DNA of 64,000 nucleotides, taken from contig OZ038529.1 in the NCBI GenBank assembly GCA_964036665.1, positions 8,416,501-8,480,500 on the forward strand, given 5' to 3'. Below are positions 1 through 13,600 of this stretch, piece after piece. The translations under genes were made by a program, and so were the position numbers. The notes beneath the pieces are model-generated. The model saw nothing but the letters and a program-made list of their open reading frames with translations. It had not been told where the DNA came from and searched no databases. This DNA is from Gordius sp. MW1 (lineage: Eukaryota; Nematomorpha; Gordioida; Gordea; Gordiidae). Each line of letters begins with the position of its first letter. Positions within the stretch are counted from its first letter, which is position 1.

Positions 1-62
1 CTTGAATTTTAGTAAAATTCTTCAGAGATTTTGTCCCCTCGTACTAAACGTAGTTTTTTTAG

Positions 63-841
63 GATCAGACTCATCAATGACATGCTGAACATCGTGCCCC
101 CATCTGGTGACATCTTGAAGGTAATCTAACTCAATAATTATTTTACTTTCTCTTATTTTCCATATTCAAATTTTTTTAAGCGCATATATCTATAAATGAC
201 ACTTTTGAAACAAATGGGTTTTCAATGCACTATTTTTTAGCTAGGCTTTTTTAGAAAAGCACCAATTAAAAATCGCAAATGAAACTTAATAGGGACCAAT
301 GTAGGATTAAATAAATTTAAAAGATAAAAGCATATTTTTTACTTAATTTTAGAAATTGGATAAAATGCTAGACGTTATTGATTAAATGAAATAAATTGTA
401 TCACAATTTTTTAATTGCCTCGCGTCTCAAATCTTTTATTTAAAATCCATCAAGAATGCCTTCAAATCGCCCCAAGACATCGCGTCCACATCCAGCGAAC
501 CTCCACAAATCACGCACCATGTTCAGCCCCAACACCACCCATCACCACAGATACCTTCACTCCTGGGGTCAGATAGACCCCACATCACCCCTACATTGAG
601 CCAAATGCCTTACCAACATTCCTACCCCTATAACCCGGTTTCTAGCTCTATCTTGCCCCAGCCACCGACGCACACTCACATGATCCAAACACTTTGCCAA
701 AGGACGGGCATGAACCCGCTTTGGTCCGAAAAGTGCTTGATAGATAGTCAATGGGATTATCAAGTGGCCCTGGATAATTTTACTACTTGCCATTCCGATG
801 GTGTTTTACCTCCCGAAGCATTCGCCCCCATATCACATTGA
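63..841 (+). CDS. NXF1: Nuclear RNA export factor (NXF1/TAP), C-terminal end, two last exons
   Basis: NXF1/TAP carries mRNA through nuclear pores; its C-terminal UBA-like (TAP-C) domain binds FG nucleoporins. Exon 63-120 follows a T-rich acceptor and reads IRLINDMLNIVPPSGDILK, the end of the NTF2-like domain; it ends in phase 0 at a GT. Exon 455-841 opens with NAFKSPQ, so the join gives the family pattern of ND..L.VR/P......I..AF. A Pro/His/Ser-rich linker follows, then the TAP-C domain from about 680: TGMNPLWSEKCL, then WDYQVALDNFT, then GVLPPEAF before TGA. This matches the family's GMNLEWSQKCL and GEIPEVAF blocks. The rest of the gene lies left of the window. A possible poly(A) signal, AATAAA, is at 1051. 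The identification is by recalled family motifs and is strong; the symbol could equally be a numbered NXF paralogue. Confidence 0.9.
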
Positions 842-2417
842 AATTATTTTATACTACTATAACTTATTGTAATTTATGATTCGACAATGTACTTTATTCC
901 TTAAGGTTAATAGTGTGATATTGATTTATATTCATTTCATCGTGCTACGATTGACTATGGACGTTTGTTTGTTTGCGTTCAAAAATATAAACGAACTTAT
1001 GAAAGGGGCTCCTTTCGGTGTAGGCGTTTAAATGTCATACAGTTATCTTAAATAAAATGAAAATCTATATATTACAGAGTGTAACAATTTCAATGGCATA
1101 TTAGAAACAAAAAGTATGTTAATAATTAAGTTAAAAATAATTATTATTTTCCCGCTAAATTTATAATAAATGCTATCTAATTATTTAAGTTTTTTTCAAA
1201 GAAATTTTATTCAATAAGTTACAATTGACTCTTGAATTTTGAAGAAATGATTTAATTAGATAATATAACATCCCATGATATGTTAACAATGATTAAGTTT
1301 TATGAGTTGTTTCTAAGTTGCATCAACTTACAAACCCTTAATAACATTAATATAATCTGGTGTGTAGTGGAGATTGTAATATATAGTGGCAGCTGTTTTA
1401 AATGCCAAATTTGAGCTAAAACCAAATGCACCAATCTCCTAAACCGTTGTAACAACAACATTTTCCATCTTAAGAGCACGCACGCACTTAAGCAATTAAC
1501 ATTGCTACAGACTACACAACGCATTAAATGGGGAAAGGGTTAAAAATAAGAGCTTTTCAGCTTGAAATTCCTCACTACAGAACTCTATATACAGCACAGT
1601 TTGGTTAGAATAACAATGATACAGTGGAAGGCACTCTTAAAGTTTAGTAAATTACCGTTCCATTCCTTATCACATTTCTATTATGCTAAAGCTCTTATGA
1701 GTAATGAGGTGCCAGTCTCACTCAGCTAGGCTTGGTTTTTGCTCTCGAGCTCTGACTCCTTTTTGCCACCTTTTTCCTGCTTTTAGATTCTAAACAATTA
1801 CGAGATTTAGCATAGACTTCCCCCCCCCCTCCCAAGTATAATTCTTGCGGGCCTGATATACATTGTTCAATATTTGTCCTTAAATTAATGCAGGAAATAT
1901 AGCTTTATTGTTATAGTTTTATAGGTAAGAAAAATATACTTATGGCCTCTAAAGTTGGACCAAATATATTCGCTTTCAATCTGGGCTTATTCGTTTTTAT
2001 ATTCTTTTCAACCATATGGGATCGAGCGCTATTCCAAAGAATAGGTAGTATCTCATAAATATTATATATGAAAAAAGAGAATATATTTACTTTGCAACAA
2101 CAATTATAAACCTTTAAGAGATTGATTAACAGGAGAATCTTGAAAGTATTCTTGACGAGGGAAAAAATTTAAATTTAACAACTATAAACCCTAACTTTTT
2201 TGAACTTTATACTAGAAGGTACTCTTAAAATTTATATGACCGTATTCATTATTAAGATGCGATTTTTTATCTATATGTCAATGCATTTGACCATTTTTGG
2301 GGTATTGCTATGATATACCGCACAGCACATGCAAAATCAATTCTAGTTTTTCTTTTGACTTGGTACACGACACGGTATTAAATTTAAACAAAAATATCAA
2401 TATTTTAAAATTATCAG
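842..2417. other. Non-coding, 3' flank of NXF1
   Basis: AT-rich DNA with short chance frames only. The first exon of the downstream Kunitz gene could be here or up to 4474, but I see no convincing signal-peptide exon. Nothing else supportable. Confidence 0.5.
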
Positions 2418-2551
2418 CATGGCGTAGCCAAGGAGGGGCGGCTGCCCCCCTCTAAATTTAAAAATTTTGTTGAAATTTATTTAAATTTAACTAAAATTTC
2501 AAAAAATTATCATTTTGCCCCTCCCTAATTCCAATGCTGGCTAGTCCCATG
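2418..2551. mobile_element. MITE, family A (CATGGGCGTAGCC ends)
   Basis: Decayed terminal inverted repeats, CATGGCGTAGCCAAGG at the left and CTGGCTAGTCCCATG at the right, enclose the family's C-rich and G-rich arms. Flanks ATTATCAG and ATTTATCG are similar but not identical, so a decayed 8-bp duplication is possible. Confidence 0.75.
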
Positions 2552-2556
2552 ATTTA

Positions 2557-2880
2557 TCGGCCAATGTTGCACGATCCAAATTCTTGTACTGTATAAGCGA
2601 TCTGACATTCCATTTTCTTATTCGATCCAAAGAAAGTAATTATGTATCTTGAACCTAAAATGACCTAACCCTAACCCTACAAAACCTGCCCTTGCTAGAC
2701 CGAAATCACAATATGAAAACGTGAGTAAGAAATTTTGTTTATTTACGATTTGTGTTTTCCCAAATGCGAAAAACACAAATCGGCGCTTCGTCATTTTTTG
2801 GATCGAATAAGAAAATGGAATATGAGATCGCTTATACAGTACAAGAATTTGGATCGTGTAACATTGGTCATGATTATCAG
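2557..2880. repeat. Large imperfect palindrome with a nested hairpin
   Basis: About 80 bp at 2557-2635 recurs inverted at 2797-2880: GATCCAAATTCTTGTACTG on one arm, CAGTACAAGAATTTGGATC on the other. The loop holds a second hairpin at 2741-2782 built from CGATTTGTGTTTT and AAAACACAAATCG. No gene is apparent in it; it looks like a foldback MITE. An open frame across it is a by-product. Confidence 0.7.
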
Positions 2881-3942
2881 TACTATCAACAAGACTTATA
2901 TTTCCCCCCCCCCTACCTCAATTGTTCAGCCTGATTTCATAACTATTTGGCTTTACTATGGAAAGGCGTTAGTATAATTTTAAAAAATCTGTGAAGTAAA
3001 ATGGGTAAATGGCGGCCCATTTGGAAAAAGCATTGGATGATAGGCTTGTATCATTGGCAAAAATCTGTGAATGCGATAACGAAACTAGAAATCGGATTTG
3101 AATGAAGTTGAGGGAAGAAGGGGGGGGGGGGGGGGTAGATGGTTTTATAATGGTGAGTTTATGAAAGTTTATTTATTTTAAAAATTTAAATTGGGGGAAA
3201 GAGGTAGTAGATGCTCCGCTCTGATACCCTGCTAGGCCCCTATCTTTTTGAATAAATGAATAGTTTGGAAAAAAAGTGTTAAAATTATTTTTGGATAGCT
3301 AGTCAAGCGAAATTTTTAACCCTATTAAAATTATTAAAATATAAATAAATCATAATAATAAACTCATATTTGGTAATTAATTTAAACATAGTGGACCCTT
3401 TTGCAAGTAAGTTATGTGTGTTATTTAAATGTTTAGTAAAAAATTGCAAAATGCTAAGTAACTTAAAAAACACTAAATTTTATAGTGAAGATGCTAAGTA
3501 TTTTATTAAAAAGCGCTAAGTTTTTTATGTTAAGTATATTTTTAATGCAAAGTATTTTAAAAGAATTATAAGTTTTTTTCCAATATGCTAAGTTATTTTT
3601 CAAAAATGTTAATCTATTTTAAGTTAAAAAATTTGCTAAGTAACATTAAGAAAAAAATACAAATAATATTTTTATAATATTTTTTTGTCATAAAGGGCTC
3701 ATTTTTATACTAAGTTTAAACCTATAGTTTTTAAAAAATTTCTAAGTTTATTTAATGATGCCAGGTTTTATTGTAGAAAATTATATATATTGATCTTTTT
3801 AAGGTTAAAAAGGGTCAAAATACCATATTTTTTTGCTTAAAGTTTTAAGGAATTTTCCATCTTATTATGATGTTTAAAATAAATTTAGGTTTTTTGAGAC
3901 CCAATTCAAACATATGTCGAACTTCTGTTTTGGCATTATCAT
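2881..3942. other. Non-coding with TAAG-T tract
   Basis: No gene seen. A run of 15+ G lies near 3120, probably a MITE remnant. From 3430 to 3660 the motif GCTAAGT followed by T-rich sequence recurs, similar to the ends of the element near 26300-27195. Confidence 0.4.
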
Positions 3943-4066
3943 TAGTGGCGTGGATAGCCTTTTTGGCTAATTGCTTGAGGGGCCGAGGGCCCCAAGATTT
4001 TTCCCCTGGGGGAGGCCTTCCGGTTTTTGCTCCTTGGGGGCCTCGGCCCCCCTAGCTACGCCACTG
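3943..4066. mobile_element. hAT-type MITE, family B, 8-bp TSD
   Basis: Ends TAGTGGCG and CGCCACTG enclose 124 bp of self-complementary G/C-rich sequence. Perfect target duplications ATTATCAT lie at 3935-3942 and 4067-4074. Eight-base duplications and a YAGTG terminus are typical of hAT elements. It has no coding capacity; the 62-residue frame that spans it is chance. Confidence 0.85.
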
Positions 4067-4474
4067 ATTATCATTAATTTTATTCAAATTTGTTGAAATC
4101 AATCGATGTGTGTGCATACAATGGATGCAAAATAGCTAATTAATTCAAGCAATTAGTCTTTTGCAGTTTAAAGAGATATCACCATTAACAATCTCCCATT
4201 ATTTTGTACTTTCTAGTAACACCAATTCTATTAGAATGCAAAATTACTACATGATTTTGAAGCCATTTCAAATAACTTTGACTGCTACATAACATAATAC
4301 CTTTTCGTTTTTGATGGAATTTATCTTGGTTGTCGAATTACACATTATTATATATATTAAGAGATTAACGGCAGTCTTCTTATCACCTCAGAATAAATTA
4401 GTAAACTAATAAATATAATCTTTTGAATAAAAAGAAAACAAAAGGAATTTAATTTTTGAATGATTATATCGCAG

Positions 4475-4666
4475 GTCAGCAACAACATTGTAATCTTGCT
4501 AAAGACATTGGTCCCTGCAGAAATTTTAGCGTGTTATGGTATTACGACAGCGCGGGAGCGATATGTAATAGATTTTGGTATGGGGGATGTGGTGGGAATG
4601 CCAATCGCTTCTCTTCACAAGAAGAATGCCAATCCACATGTGTACCTTCCAATGATCAAGAAGATG
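4475..4666 (+). CDS. Kunitz domain 1 (unsplit exon)
   Basis: All six cysteines lie in one exon: CNLAKDIGPCRNFSV starts the domain, then IC, YGGCGGNANRF, EEC and STC. P1 is Arg, predicting trypsin-like targets. Acceptor TCGCAG precedes 4475. Reading on past 4666 gives a hydrophobic tail and a stop at 4761, an alternative ending if the weak donor is not used. Confidence 0.8.
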
Positions 4667-7600
4667 GTGGCAGATCCCTTCAAAGTTTCATTATATCATC
4701 CATTATTATAATAATTTATTATTTTATTTTTAATTTAAAAACGTATGAGCTTAAAATTTAGAAATAAGTAATAAGTGTTAACAAAATCAGCTATTTACTT
4801 GCTTATTTTTTATCTTATAGTTAAAGTTATATAAAACTGGATTCTTGTCATATATAGACTGTACTTTAATTTATTTATCACTAACTTCATATTGATACCA
4901 ATTTTTAATTATTGCTATAATAATATAATTTATTATTTTGAAACAAAATGAGTTTATGTTTTACTACATTTGAGAAAATCCCTCCCTGGCACCTCTGTAT
5001 GATTTATCAATAATATATTCTATTCTAGTGTTGTAGAAACGCCTGGGTTTTGTTTGGTCGAACTTTGGTTTTAGTCGACTAAACATAAACAGACCAAAGG
5101 TTTGATAAAAAAAAAGCATTAGTCTATTTACTATGTTTAGAAGACTAAAACCAAAGGTCGACCTAACAAAACCTAGCCATTTTTACAGCACTATTTTTAA
5201 CTCTTATTATCCTCGGCTTATTATTATCCTATCCTCATAATTATCAATATAAACCCATCTTAATACATTTATCATTATTGTAAAATTATTTACTTATTTA
5301 TTTTTTCTAAAATAAGCAAATTTTGAATTTAAGATCCTTGCCTAATGAAACAAGAGCAATCAGCGGGACCATGTACCAACTTCAGTATTAAATGGATGTA
5401 TGATGTTTCTGGCAAAGCCTGTCGCCAGTTTTATTACGGAGGCTGCAAGGGTAATCTTAATAGGTAAATATTTAAAAGCCGCTCAAACTTGTATTTGATC
5501 GTAATCATGAGCGTAGCCAAGGGGGGCACGGAGGGGCGGCTACCCCCCTCTAAATCCAAAAATTTATTAAAATTATGGCTAAAATTTCAAAAAAGGATCA
5601 TTTTGTCCCTCCCTAAATCATTATTGCCCCCCCCTCTAATCCCAATGCTGTTGCTGGCTACGCCCATCATCGTAATTATTATTTTTAAACATTATGATGT
5701 TATTAACAGTCAACGGTAGATAGCTGAGGAATTTATACTTAAAACTTTGATTAGGTTTGACACAGAAGCCGAATGCGAATCTAAATGCTTGGGCAAACCC
5801 CATAGTCGCCTTCCACTTACTACTGCAGCAACGTTAATTCCTACGACTATCGCTATCAGTAGGCCAGGCCAAAGTCATCAAGCATCCCGTAAGACTTTTT
5901 TTTATAATATCTCTAATTTTTCTAAATTAAACCAACAAATAGAGTGCCATTCGAAGTATGAAACTGGTCCCTGTCGCAATTTTACAGTAAAATGGACTTA
6001 TGATAACGAAATAAAAGCTTGCAAGCAATTTTACTATGGTGGCTGCCACGGTAACAATAATAGGTAAACGACAAATTGGACGATATAACATTAAGATATA
6101 AAATGGTTTTTATAAATGTAAGATATTGTATTAACTAATGCATTATAAAAGCTAATTTACAGACGAAATATCTTTTATATTTTTATATAAGATTTGAGAC
6201 TATTGATGATTGTCAAAAAGCGTGTGTCAGAGTCAAGGAAACTACGGTGGCGCCAAGACATTACACATCAAATCATCAAGAAAGTGGTGGGAGAGCTGGT
6301 ATTACAAGGGAAAATGAAGATGGTATTTATTTAATATAAAAATTAAAGAATAAAATGAAATTTTCTTCTTAAATAACTAGATTAATATTAAGTTAGGTGG
6401 TGAAAGTACCTAAATGTTTCTGAGCCTCTGTTTTAAGAGGTTTAACGATCAACTCATAATGCTTCTTCATATGCATGGGCATGGGCGTAGCCAGCATTGG
6501 AATTAGAGGGGGGCAATATGGTTTAGGATGGGGCTATAATTATTTAGGGAGGGGCAAAATGATCATTTTTTGAAATTTTAGCCATAATTTTGATAAATTT
6601 CAACAATTTTTGGATTTAGAGGGGGGCAGCGGGGGGCAGCCGCCCCTCCCTGCCACCCCTTGGCTACGCCCATGGGCATGGGCGTAGCCAGGATTAGAAC
6701 TAGAGGGGGAAATAATGCTTTAGGGAGGGGCAAAATGATATTATTTTGAAATTCAAGCGATAATTATATGAAAGTTTTAAGAATTCATGGATTTAAAGGG
6801 GTCTGCCGCTCCTCCCTGCCACCCCCCTGTCTACGCCCATATTTATATGGCATTAAACCCCCTCTACTTCCCAATAATCAAATTTATATAATAATAATTT
6901 ATAGCTCTCTAAAAATAGTTTTAATTATAAAAAAACGCTAGTATTTATATTAGTTATTTATTTGATATAATAGTTTGTGAATTAAAGATGGAGACAGGCG
7001 ATTGCCGTAATTATACAATCAAATGGACCTATGATTCCCACACTCAATCGTGTCGTCGATTTTATTATGGCGGCTGTGGAGGCAACGGCAATAGGTAACA
7101 TAAATTGGGTCTACCTGAAGCTTTCAAATTTTAGAACTTTATAAAAAATGTTTGCTGAGAATTCTTTATTATATTTTGGAAAGATTTGTTTCTGAAGCCG
7201 AATGCCGAAAAGAATGTCCCAAACGCAAAGTACACCAACGTAGACAGGATAGAACAAAAAAGCAGCCACAAACAGACTTACGTGGTAATTTTAAGGGCGA
7301 TCAATTTAGAATAAATTGTAAAGAGTAATTCTACTATGAATATAGCATTAAAGTTTGTATTTACAATGCCTATTCTATTGAATTTTTAAGGGACATACAG
7401 AAAATATGCTCACAACTGGAAATTTGTTATTTAAATTTGGTATATGAATAACTATCTAGAACATCCTTCGAGAAAACACTATAATTGACTTTTTTAAATA
7501 ACTTATTTTAAAGAGAGCCTAGAAATCGTATAAGCGATGGGGGAAGTGCATGAGAAGTTCTTAATACTTTCAAATTTAGTTACTGATTGTTGTTAGATTT

Positions 7601-10600
7601 AGATAATTCTGTCAAATCTAAAATTGTCACTATAGCACCGTGTAATCTTCCAATCCTCCCTGGAACGTGCAACGAAGTACATCTACGTTATTATTACAAT
7701 CCGATGAGAGATCGATGTCAACCTTTTAAATATACTGGCTGTGAGGGTAACGATAATAACTTCATATCAAGAACCGCTTGTGACAGGAAATGCGGTAGTT
7801 TCAGGGACCAAGGTAGTTCCTTAAATAATTAAAAATATTACTAACCTAAGTTGAAACATTGAGATTTTGTACATGCACACCCCTGGCTTCGTTATCCAAT
7901 TTAAAAATGTCATTTCAAGATTTGCTTAAACATTAGCATTTGCTCCCTAAGTGTGGTTATCTCTATTGATTAACTTACTGTTGCTATTCCCCCCCCCCTC
8001 GTCTTATCATTTAATTCAGTCAATGTTTATAAAAACTTTTAGACCGTTTTAGTTTAGAGTTGGGTTTAAAGTCAGTGGCGTAGCTAGGTGGGGGCCGAAG
8101 GGCCCCCCCCAAGAGCGAAAACCGGGCCCCATGGGCCCTTCCCCCCCAAGCGAAAATTTTTGGGTCCCTAGGCCCCTTAAGCAACTTTTTTAAATATTAT
8201 TCTAATTAAGAAACAATATGTTGATTATAATTATTTGCTTTTGAATAATACTTTAAATTATATTATTACAAATAAAGATGCTGTGTAAGACTATAAAGGA
8301 TGCAAATTTTATAAATTATTGAGTCGACATAATTCCATTCTTTATAATAAAAGATTTAGCTTCAAATTTTGATATTTTATTATTACCATCTAAACGTAGA
8401 AAATCAAAAAATTAGGACACTTTATACACTTTTAAATCTATCAATTTGTTAATTGATTTCAAAATTGATTTATCTATGCAATTTATGGGCTCGCTTTTGA
8501 TTTTGTTTACCGATATCTTGTCACGTCCGCGTCCGCATACACCCTCCCTATTTTATTTGCATTGGGTATATTAGGTTATCGAATTTTTAAATTAATGCAT
8601 AAGAAAGAGGTGCCCCACCCCTCATCTCTATCTCCCTCGCTGTGTTATTAATTTTTTAAATTAATGCATAAGAGGTGCCCCACCCCTCATCTCTATCTCC
8701 CTCGGTGTGTTATATATAAGATTTGTTAAATTATCTATTATATAATAAACATAAATAAAAGTTGTTTACTTTTAATAGCTATGCAATTTTTAACTAGTTT
8801 TGGGGTTAGAATATCTATTCGTTTATATATTTTTCCTGTTACTACCATTGATAATATGACTTTTTGGCCGTCCGCTTGTTCTATTATTGTTTCATTTTAT
8901 TATATAATAAACATAAATAAAAGTTGTTTACTTTAAATTGCTATGGAATTTAACTAGTTTTTGGGTTAGAATCCCGGAGTTTTTTTTGACTCTTATGATT
9001 GTTCTTGTTACTATCATTGATAATAAGACTTTTTGGCCGTCCGCTGGCTGCTGATCAATGAAAAAAACCATTGGCCAAAATGTGAATCCGAGTTTATTTT
9101 TTCGTTTTTTTTTGACTATTATGATTGTTCCTGTTACTACCATTGCTATTATGACTTTTTGGCCGTCCGCTGGCTCCTGACCGATGGAAAAAATGACCAT
9201 TGGCCAAAATGTGAATCGAAATTATTTTTTTCGTTTTTTTTTGACTATTATGATTGTTCCTGTTCCTACCATTGCTATTATGACTTTTTGGCCGTCCGCT
9301 GGCTGCTGACCAATGGAATAAAATGACCATTGGCCAAAATGTGATTCGAAAACTTTTTTTTCGTTTTTTTTGACTATTATGAATTTATATCCACTTTTAC
9401 CGTGTCCTGGCTGCTGACCAATGGAAAAAAATGACCATTGGCCAAAATGTGATTCGAAAATTTTTTTTTCGTTTTTTTACTCTTATGAATTTATATCCAC
9501 TTTTATCATGTGCTGGCTGCTGACCAATGGAAAAAAATGACCATTGGCCAAAGTGAGCATCAAAATTTTTTTTTCCGTTTTTTTGGCTATCATTGACTTA
9601 TAGAGTATCTGTTGGTTCTGACCAATAGAGAAAAAAATGACCATTGGCCAAATTTCTGATTTTTTTAATTAAAAATTGTTCAAATTCAACAAAAAATTTC
9701 TCCCAACAATTCTGCAAATTCTTAACATTGTGATGTTTTATAATATAATGTTTGTTAGACCCATAATCACTAAAGGCCATAAAAACTAATGTAATACGCA
9801 ACTAGATGCAAACACTAAATCTAACCCTAACCCTTGCCTATATTACATTTTGCCTATAAATGGAAAATTTGTATAAATAATTAATTAATCATTAGGCATT
9901 TAATACCCCCCTATAGGCATTCTCGCCCCTTCCCACCTTTCTCGCCCCTTCCCACCTTTCTCGCCCATAAATTGCATAGCAAATATGATACATTTATACG
10001 AAGTACAGATGAGTCGTCCCTCCTTCCCTTCCCCTCTTCCCTTCCCTTCTCCCCCTTCCCACGAGGGCCGAATGCCCGAGTTATTATCTTATCATCGATT
10101 GAATAGTAGCAGAAATAAACATAAGATTTTCGGAAATTAATAGTAATTTATATAAGTCTTTAGAAAGTTTAAACTGATCATCCCCTTTTTTGCGATCCCT
10201 TTTTTTGCGATAAATCTTTTTTATTAGAATTAATTAACCATTATGAATTAAAACTACAAGATGCCGAAATAATAATGGCAAAAAATTATGTAATCTATAA
10301 TAATTCTTTACCTTCCAAAATGCAATGATATTTTTCCACTTATTAAAATTTTACCCTCAACAGTGTTTCCAAATTTTATTATTTTGATTAAAATAATTTA
10401 AACTATCCCAATAACTTCATGTTCATGCGAAAGGTCGTTCTCAATGCTAAAACGGATTAAAACTTATCTTCGTTCCACATTACAAGATAGGTTATCTTCC
10501 TTAGCTTTATTGAGGAACATAACTTTATAAATGTTATTCCCCGGATGATATTATAAATTCGTCTGCAACATCGAGTAAAAGGCGTAATGAACTACTATTA

Positions 10601-13600
10601 AAAACCTAATTTTAATATTTAATGAAAAATTATCTCGGCTTTTAAACTTGTTTATACTTTTTAAAACTTCAAAATATATTAAAATTTTATTAAATTTACG
10701 AAAATTCCATCCTAAATTTAATTTATTTGTCAGCTTATTGTTTAACATATCTTGCATACTTTTATGTACCACATGCACATATAGAGCCAATGATTCTCCA
10801 AGAAATAGTTTGTACACCATTTTTTCCCCTTTATTAGTGATATCCCATCATAAGTTTGATAAATTAATATTAATAATTAAAAAAATCCTGAATTTTATAG
10901 ACAATTAACGCATCAAAACTTTAAAAGGATAAAAATCCTAAAAAAAATTCCTTTTGGTGTGTCATTGGATTAACGCTAAGGTGTTCTGTGAATCTCACAT
11001 CTATAATTTAATCTAAAATTATCAAATAAAACTTTAATTCTTTTAATTTTGACAGAATATTTTTAAGGTTCATTTAGCCGTTAAATTTATTAGTTCATTT
11101 TAATTTTCAGGTGGTGTAGGGGGGGGGGTGTGCAAATATATCTATAATATCATCAGGGGCAATAACTTCTAAATACTCATTCTCGAACGAATTTTATTTT
11201 CATAATTAATTTTTTTTATATTTTATGTTATAATTTCGCCTTTTGAGGATCTAACCTTAATTTCGCCTTTTGAGGATCTAACCTTACAAAAGGCTTTTAA
11301 ATGTTCTCATTGTTTTCCTGATATAAATGCTGCCTGAAAATGTTGCCAATATTGCATATGTACAATTAAATTTTGTTATATATATGGCCAAGATTTTTTG
11401 GGGTTGTGGCAATAAAATACTTTTATAAAAACTTTGTTGTATAGTGTTTCTACTATTTGTATCATTTTTTAAAATGTCAAAGATTTTTCGTCAATATCCC
11501 CTTTCCACTTTGTGCCCTTATAATTTATTTATACAAAAACTTATTATACTGTGGTGTCCTCCACCCCCTTGCGCCTCACCCCCTTATGTGTGATATATAA
11601 TAATTTAGATATACGTCCCCCCCCCCCACATACATACACTTATAAGAGTAAATTTTACTCCTGTTTATGATGAGTCATGTTTGTTAGTATCTCTATGATA
11701 TAAATAGATACGATTTTAATTACCCTTCGTTAGCGTTTATTATTGCATCGCTTACTCACAGATATATTTTTCTTCCTTTTTTGAGTAGTGAATATATGAT
11801 ATACGTGAAAAATGTAAACTTTTAAAAACGAAAATTCAATTAACTATCGCGCGCGCGCGCGCGTATATTTTTGTCGCCGTAGTATAAAATTATAATAACA
11901 AAATTCTTTTAACTTCAATAAATCCTTTTAATCATTATTTTCGATGGATTTATCCTCCCCCTTGATGACCACGGCTTAATAATTATTTAGCTAGAGGTCG
12001 AGGCGGCGATCTACCTTATCTATTTTAATCAAAGTCGAAACAATCCATAGGTATAGTTTTTTCCTTTGTTTGACCTATATATTTTTCAAACATTTCCTGA
12101 AATTTAGCCCAATAATTAATATAATTTTCTGGCCTTTGCCCGCGGATCGACTGATTTATGTGTAAATCAGCGATAAAAAGGGGACGTCATCGATAGCGGA
12201 CTTTTTGTCCCAGCACTATGACTCACTGAGCAACAGCCTCAACCAAATTATAATTAATCCATAATAAATTATCACAAAAGCTTTTATTTTATACCTACAC
12301 TGTAAATTGCCATTTTACATTTTATCATTTCTCGCGCCGCCCCTTCCTAATTTAAAAGCAAATCATGCGCAGACCGCCAAATTATAGTAAAAGAAAACGC
12401 GAAGAGGGGTTGAATATAGATTAACAACTAATTTTCGTAAACATATATTTTTAAGTTTTACAACTAAAGCAATAATGTTTTAAATAATTTATCCTATGTG
12501 CATAATTCAAGTGGGTTACATTTTATTTTTTTGTTTACTGAATTCTACTAGTTTACGAATTTTTCATTCTTTCCTTGAGTATTGCCGTCTGTTTTCGGAT
12601 TATTGAAGAATTTTTCTCTCTTCGCACTAATAATAAATCCAATTGTTAGGAATATTGAGGAACTCCGAATTGTTTTTAAAAGCCAGAAGCTGGCACTAGA
12701 TGTCAGACGATTTTGGGCTAAATTTTAGGAAATGTTTGAAAATTGTATAGGTTAAACAGAGGAAAAAATTGTACCTATGGATTGTTTGGACTTTGATTAA
12801 AATAGATAAGGTAGATCGCCGCCTCGACCTCTAACTAAATAATTATTAAGCCGTGGTCATCTCGATAAAGGGGGAGGAGATTTATTGAATTTTAAGCAAT
12901 TTTGTAATTATGATCTTATACTACCGCGACAAAAATATAAGCACGCGCGCGATAGTTAATTGAATTTTCGTTTTAAAAGGTTACATTTTTCTCGTATCAT
13001 ATATTCACTACTCAAAAAAAAAATATATGTGTGAGTAAGCGCTGCAATATTAATCGCTAACGAAGGGTAATTAAAATCGTATCTATTTATATCATAGAGA
13101 TACTAACAAACATGACTCATCATAAACAGTAGTAAAATTTACGTTTAAAAATGTATGTGTGTGGGGGGGGGGGGAGACGTATATCTAACTTATCAAATAT
13201 TACACATAAGGGGGTGAGGCGTAAGGGGGTGGACGACACCACATATACCATGTGAAATTTTCTATATTATTTTAACTACATTATTTTGTTTTATTTATGT
13301 ATAAATTTTATTTATTTTATGCAATATAAACATGAGGGTCTGAGACATATCAGTGTGATGTTATTAGAAATAATACACAAAGTAGCGAAATTTTAAGTTT
13401 GTCCAACGTTTACGAGGGAAAAATTTTCAATTGCGTTTGACCCATGGGCGTATCCAGGTTTTGGATTAAAAGGGGGGGGGCCAAATTGCTTTAAGTTTAA
13501 TTAGGGGGGGGGGGCAAAACATAATTTTTTTTTAATTTTTAAGGGTTTTTGTATTGAAATTTTTGTGTCCCCCCCCCCTTTATCTACGCCCATGGTTTGA

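Noticed and set aside
596-841. Stand-alone 81-residue gene
   Set aside because: The frame is open upstream to an acceptor at 455 and continues NXF1; the apparent start is inside the exon.
2664-2685. Telomere-like AACCCT repeats (also near 9825)
   Set aside because: Only two or three units; too short to mean an interstitial telomere.
2735-2977. Two overlapping frames of 60-80 codons
   Set aside because: Produced by the palindrome at 2557-2880; no splice or family support.
9033-9330. Frames on both strands with repeated WLL and DYYDCSC-type motifs
   Set aside because: The peptide repeats reflect the DNA minisatellite and are open on both strands.
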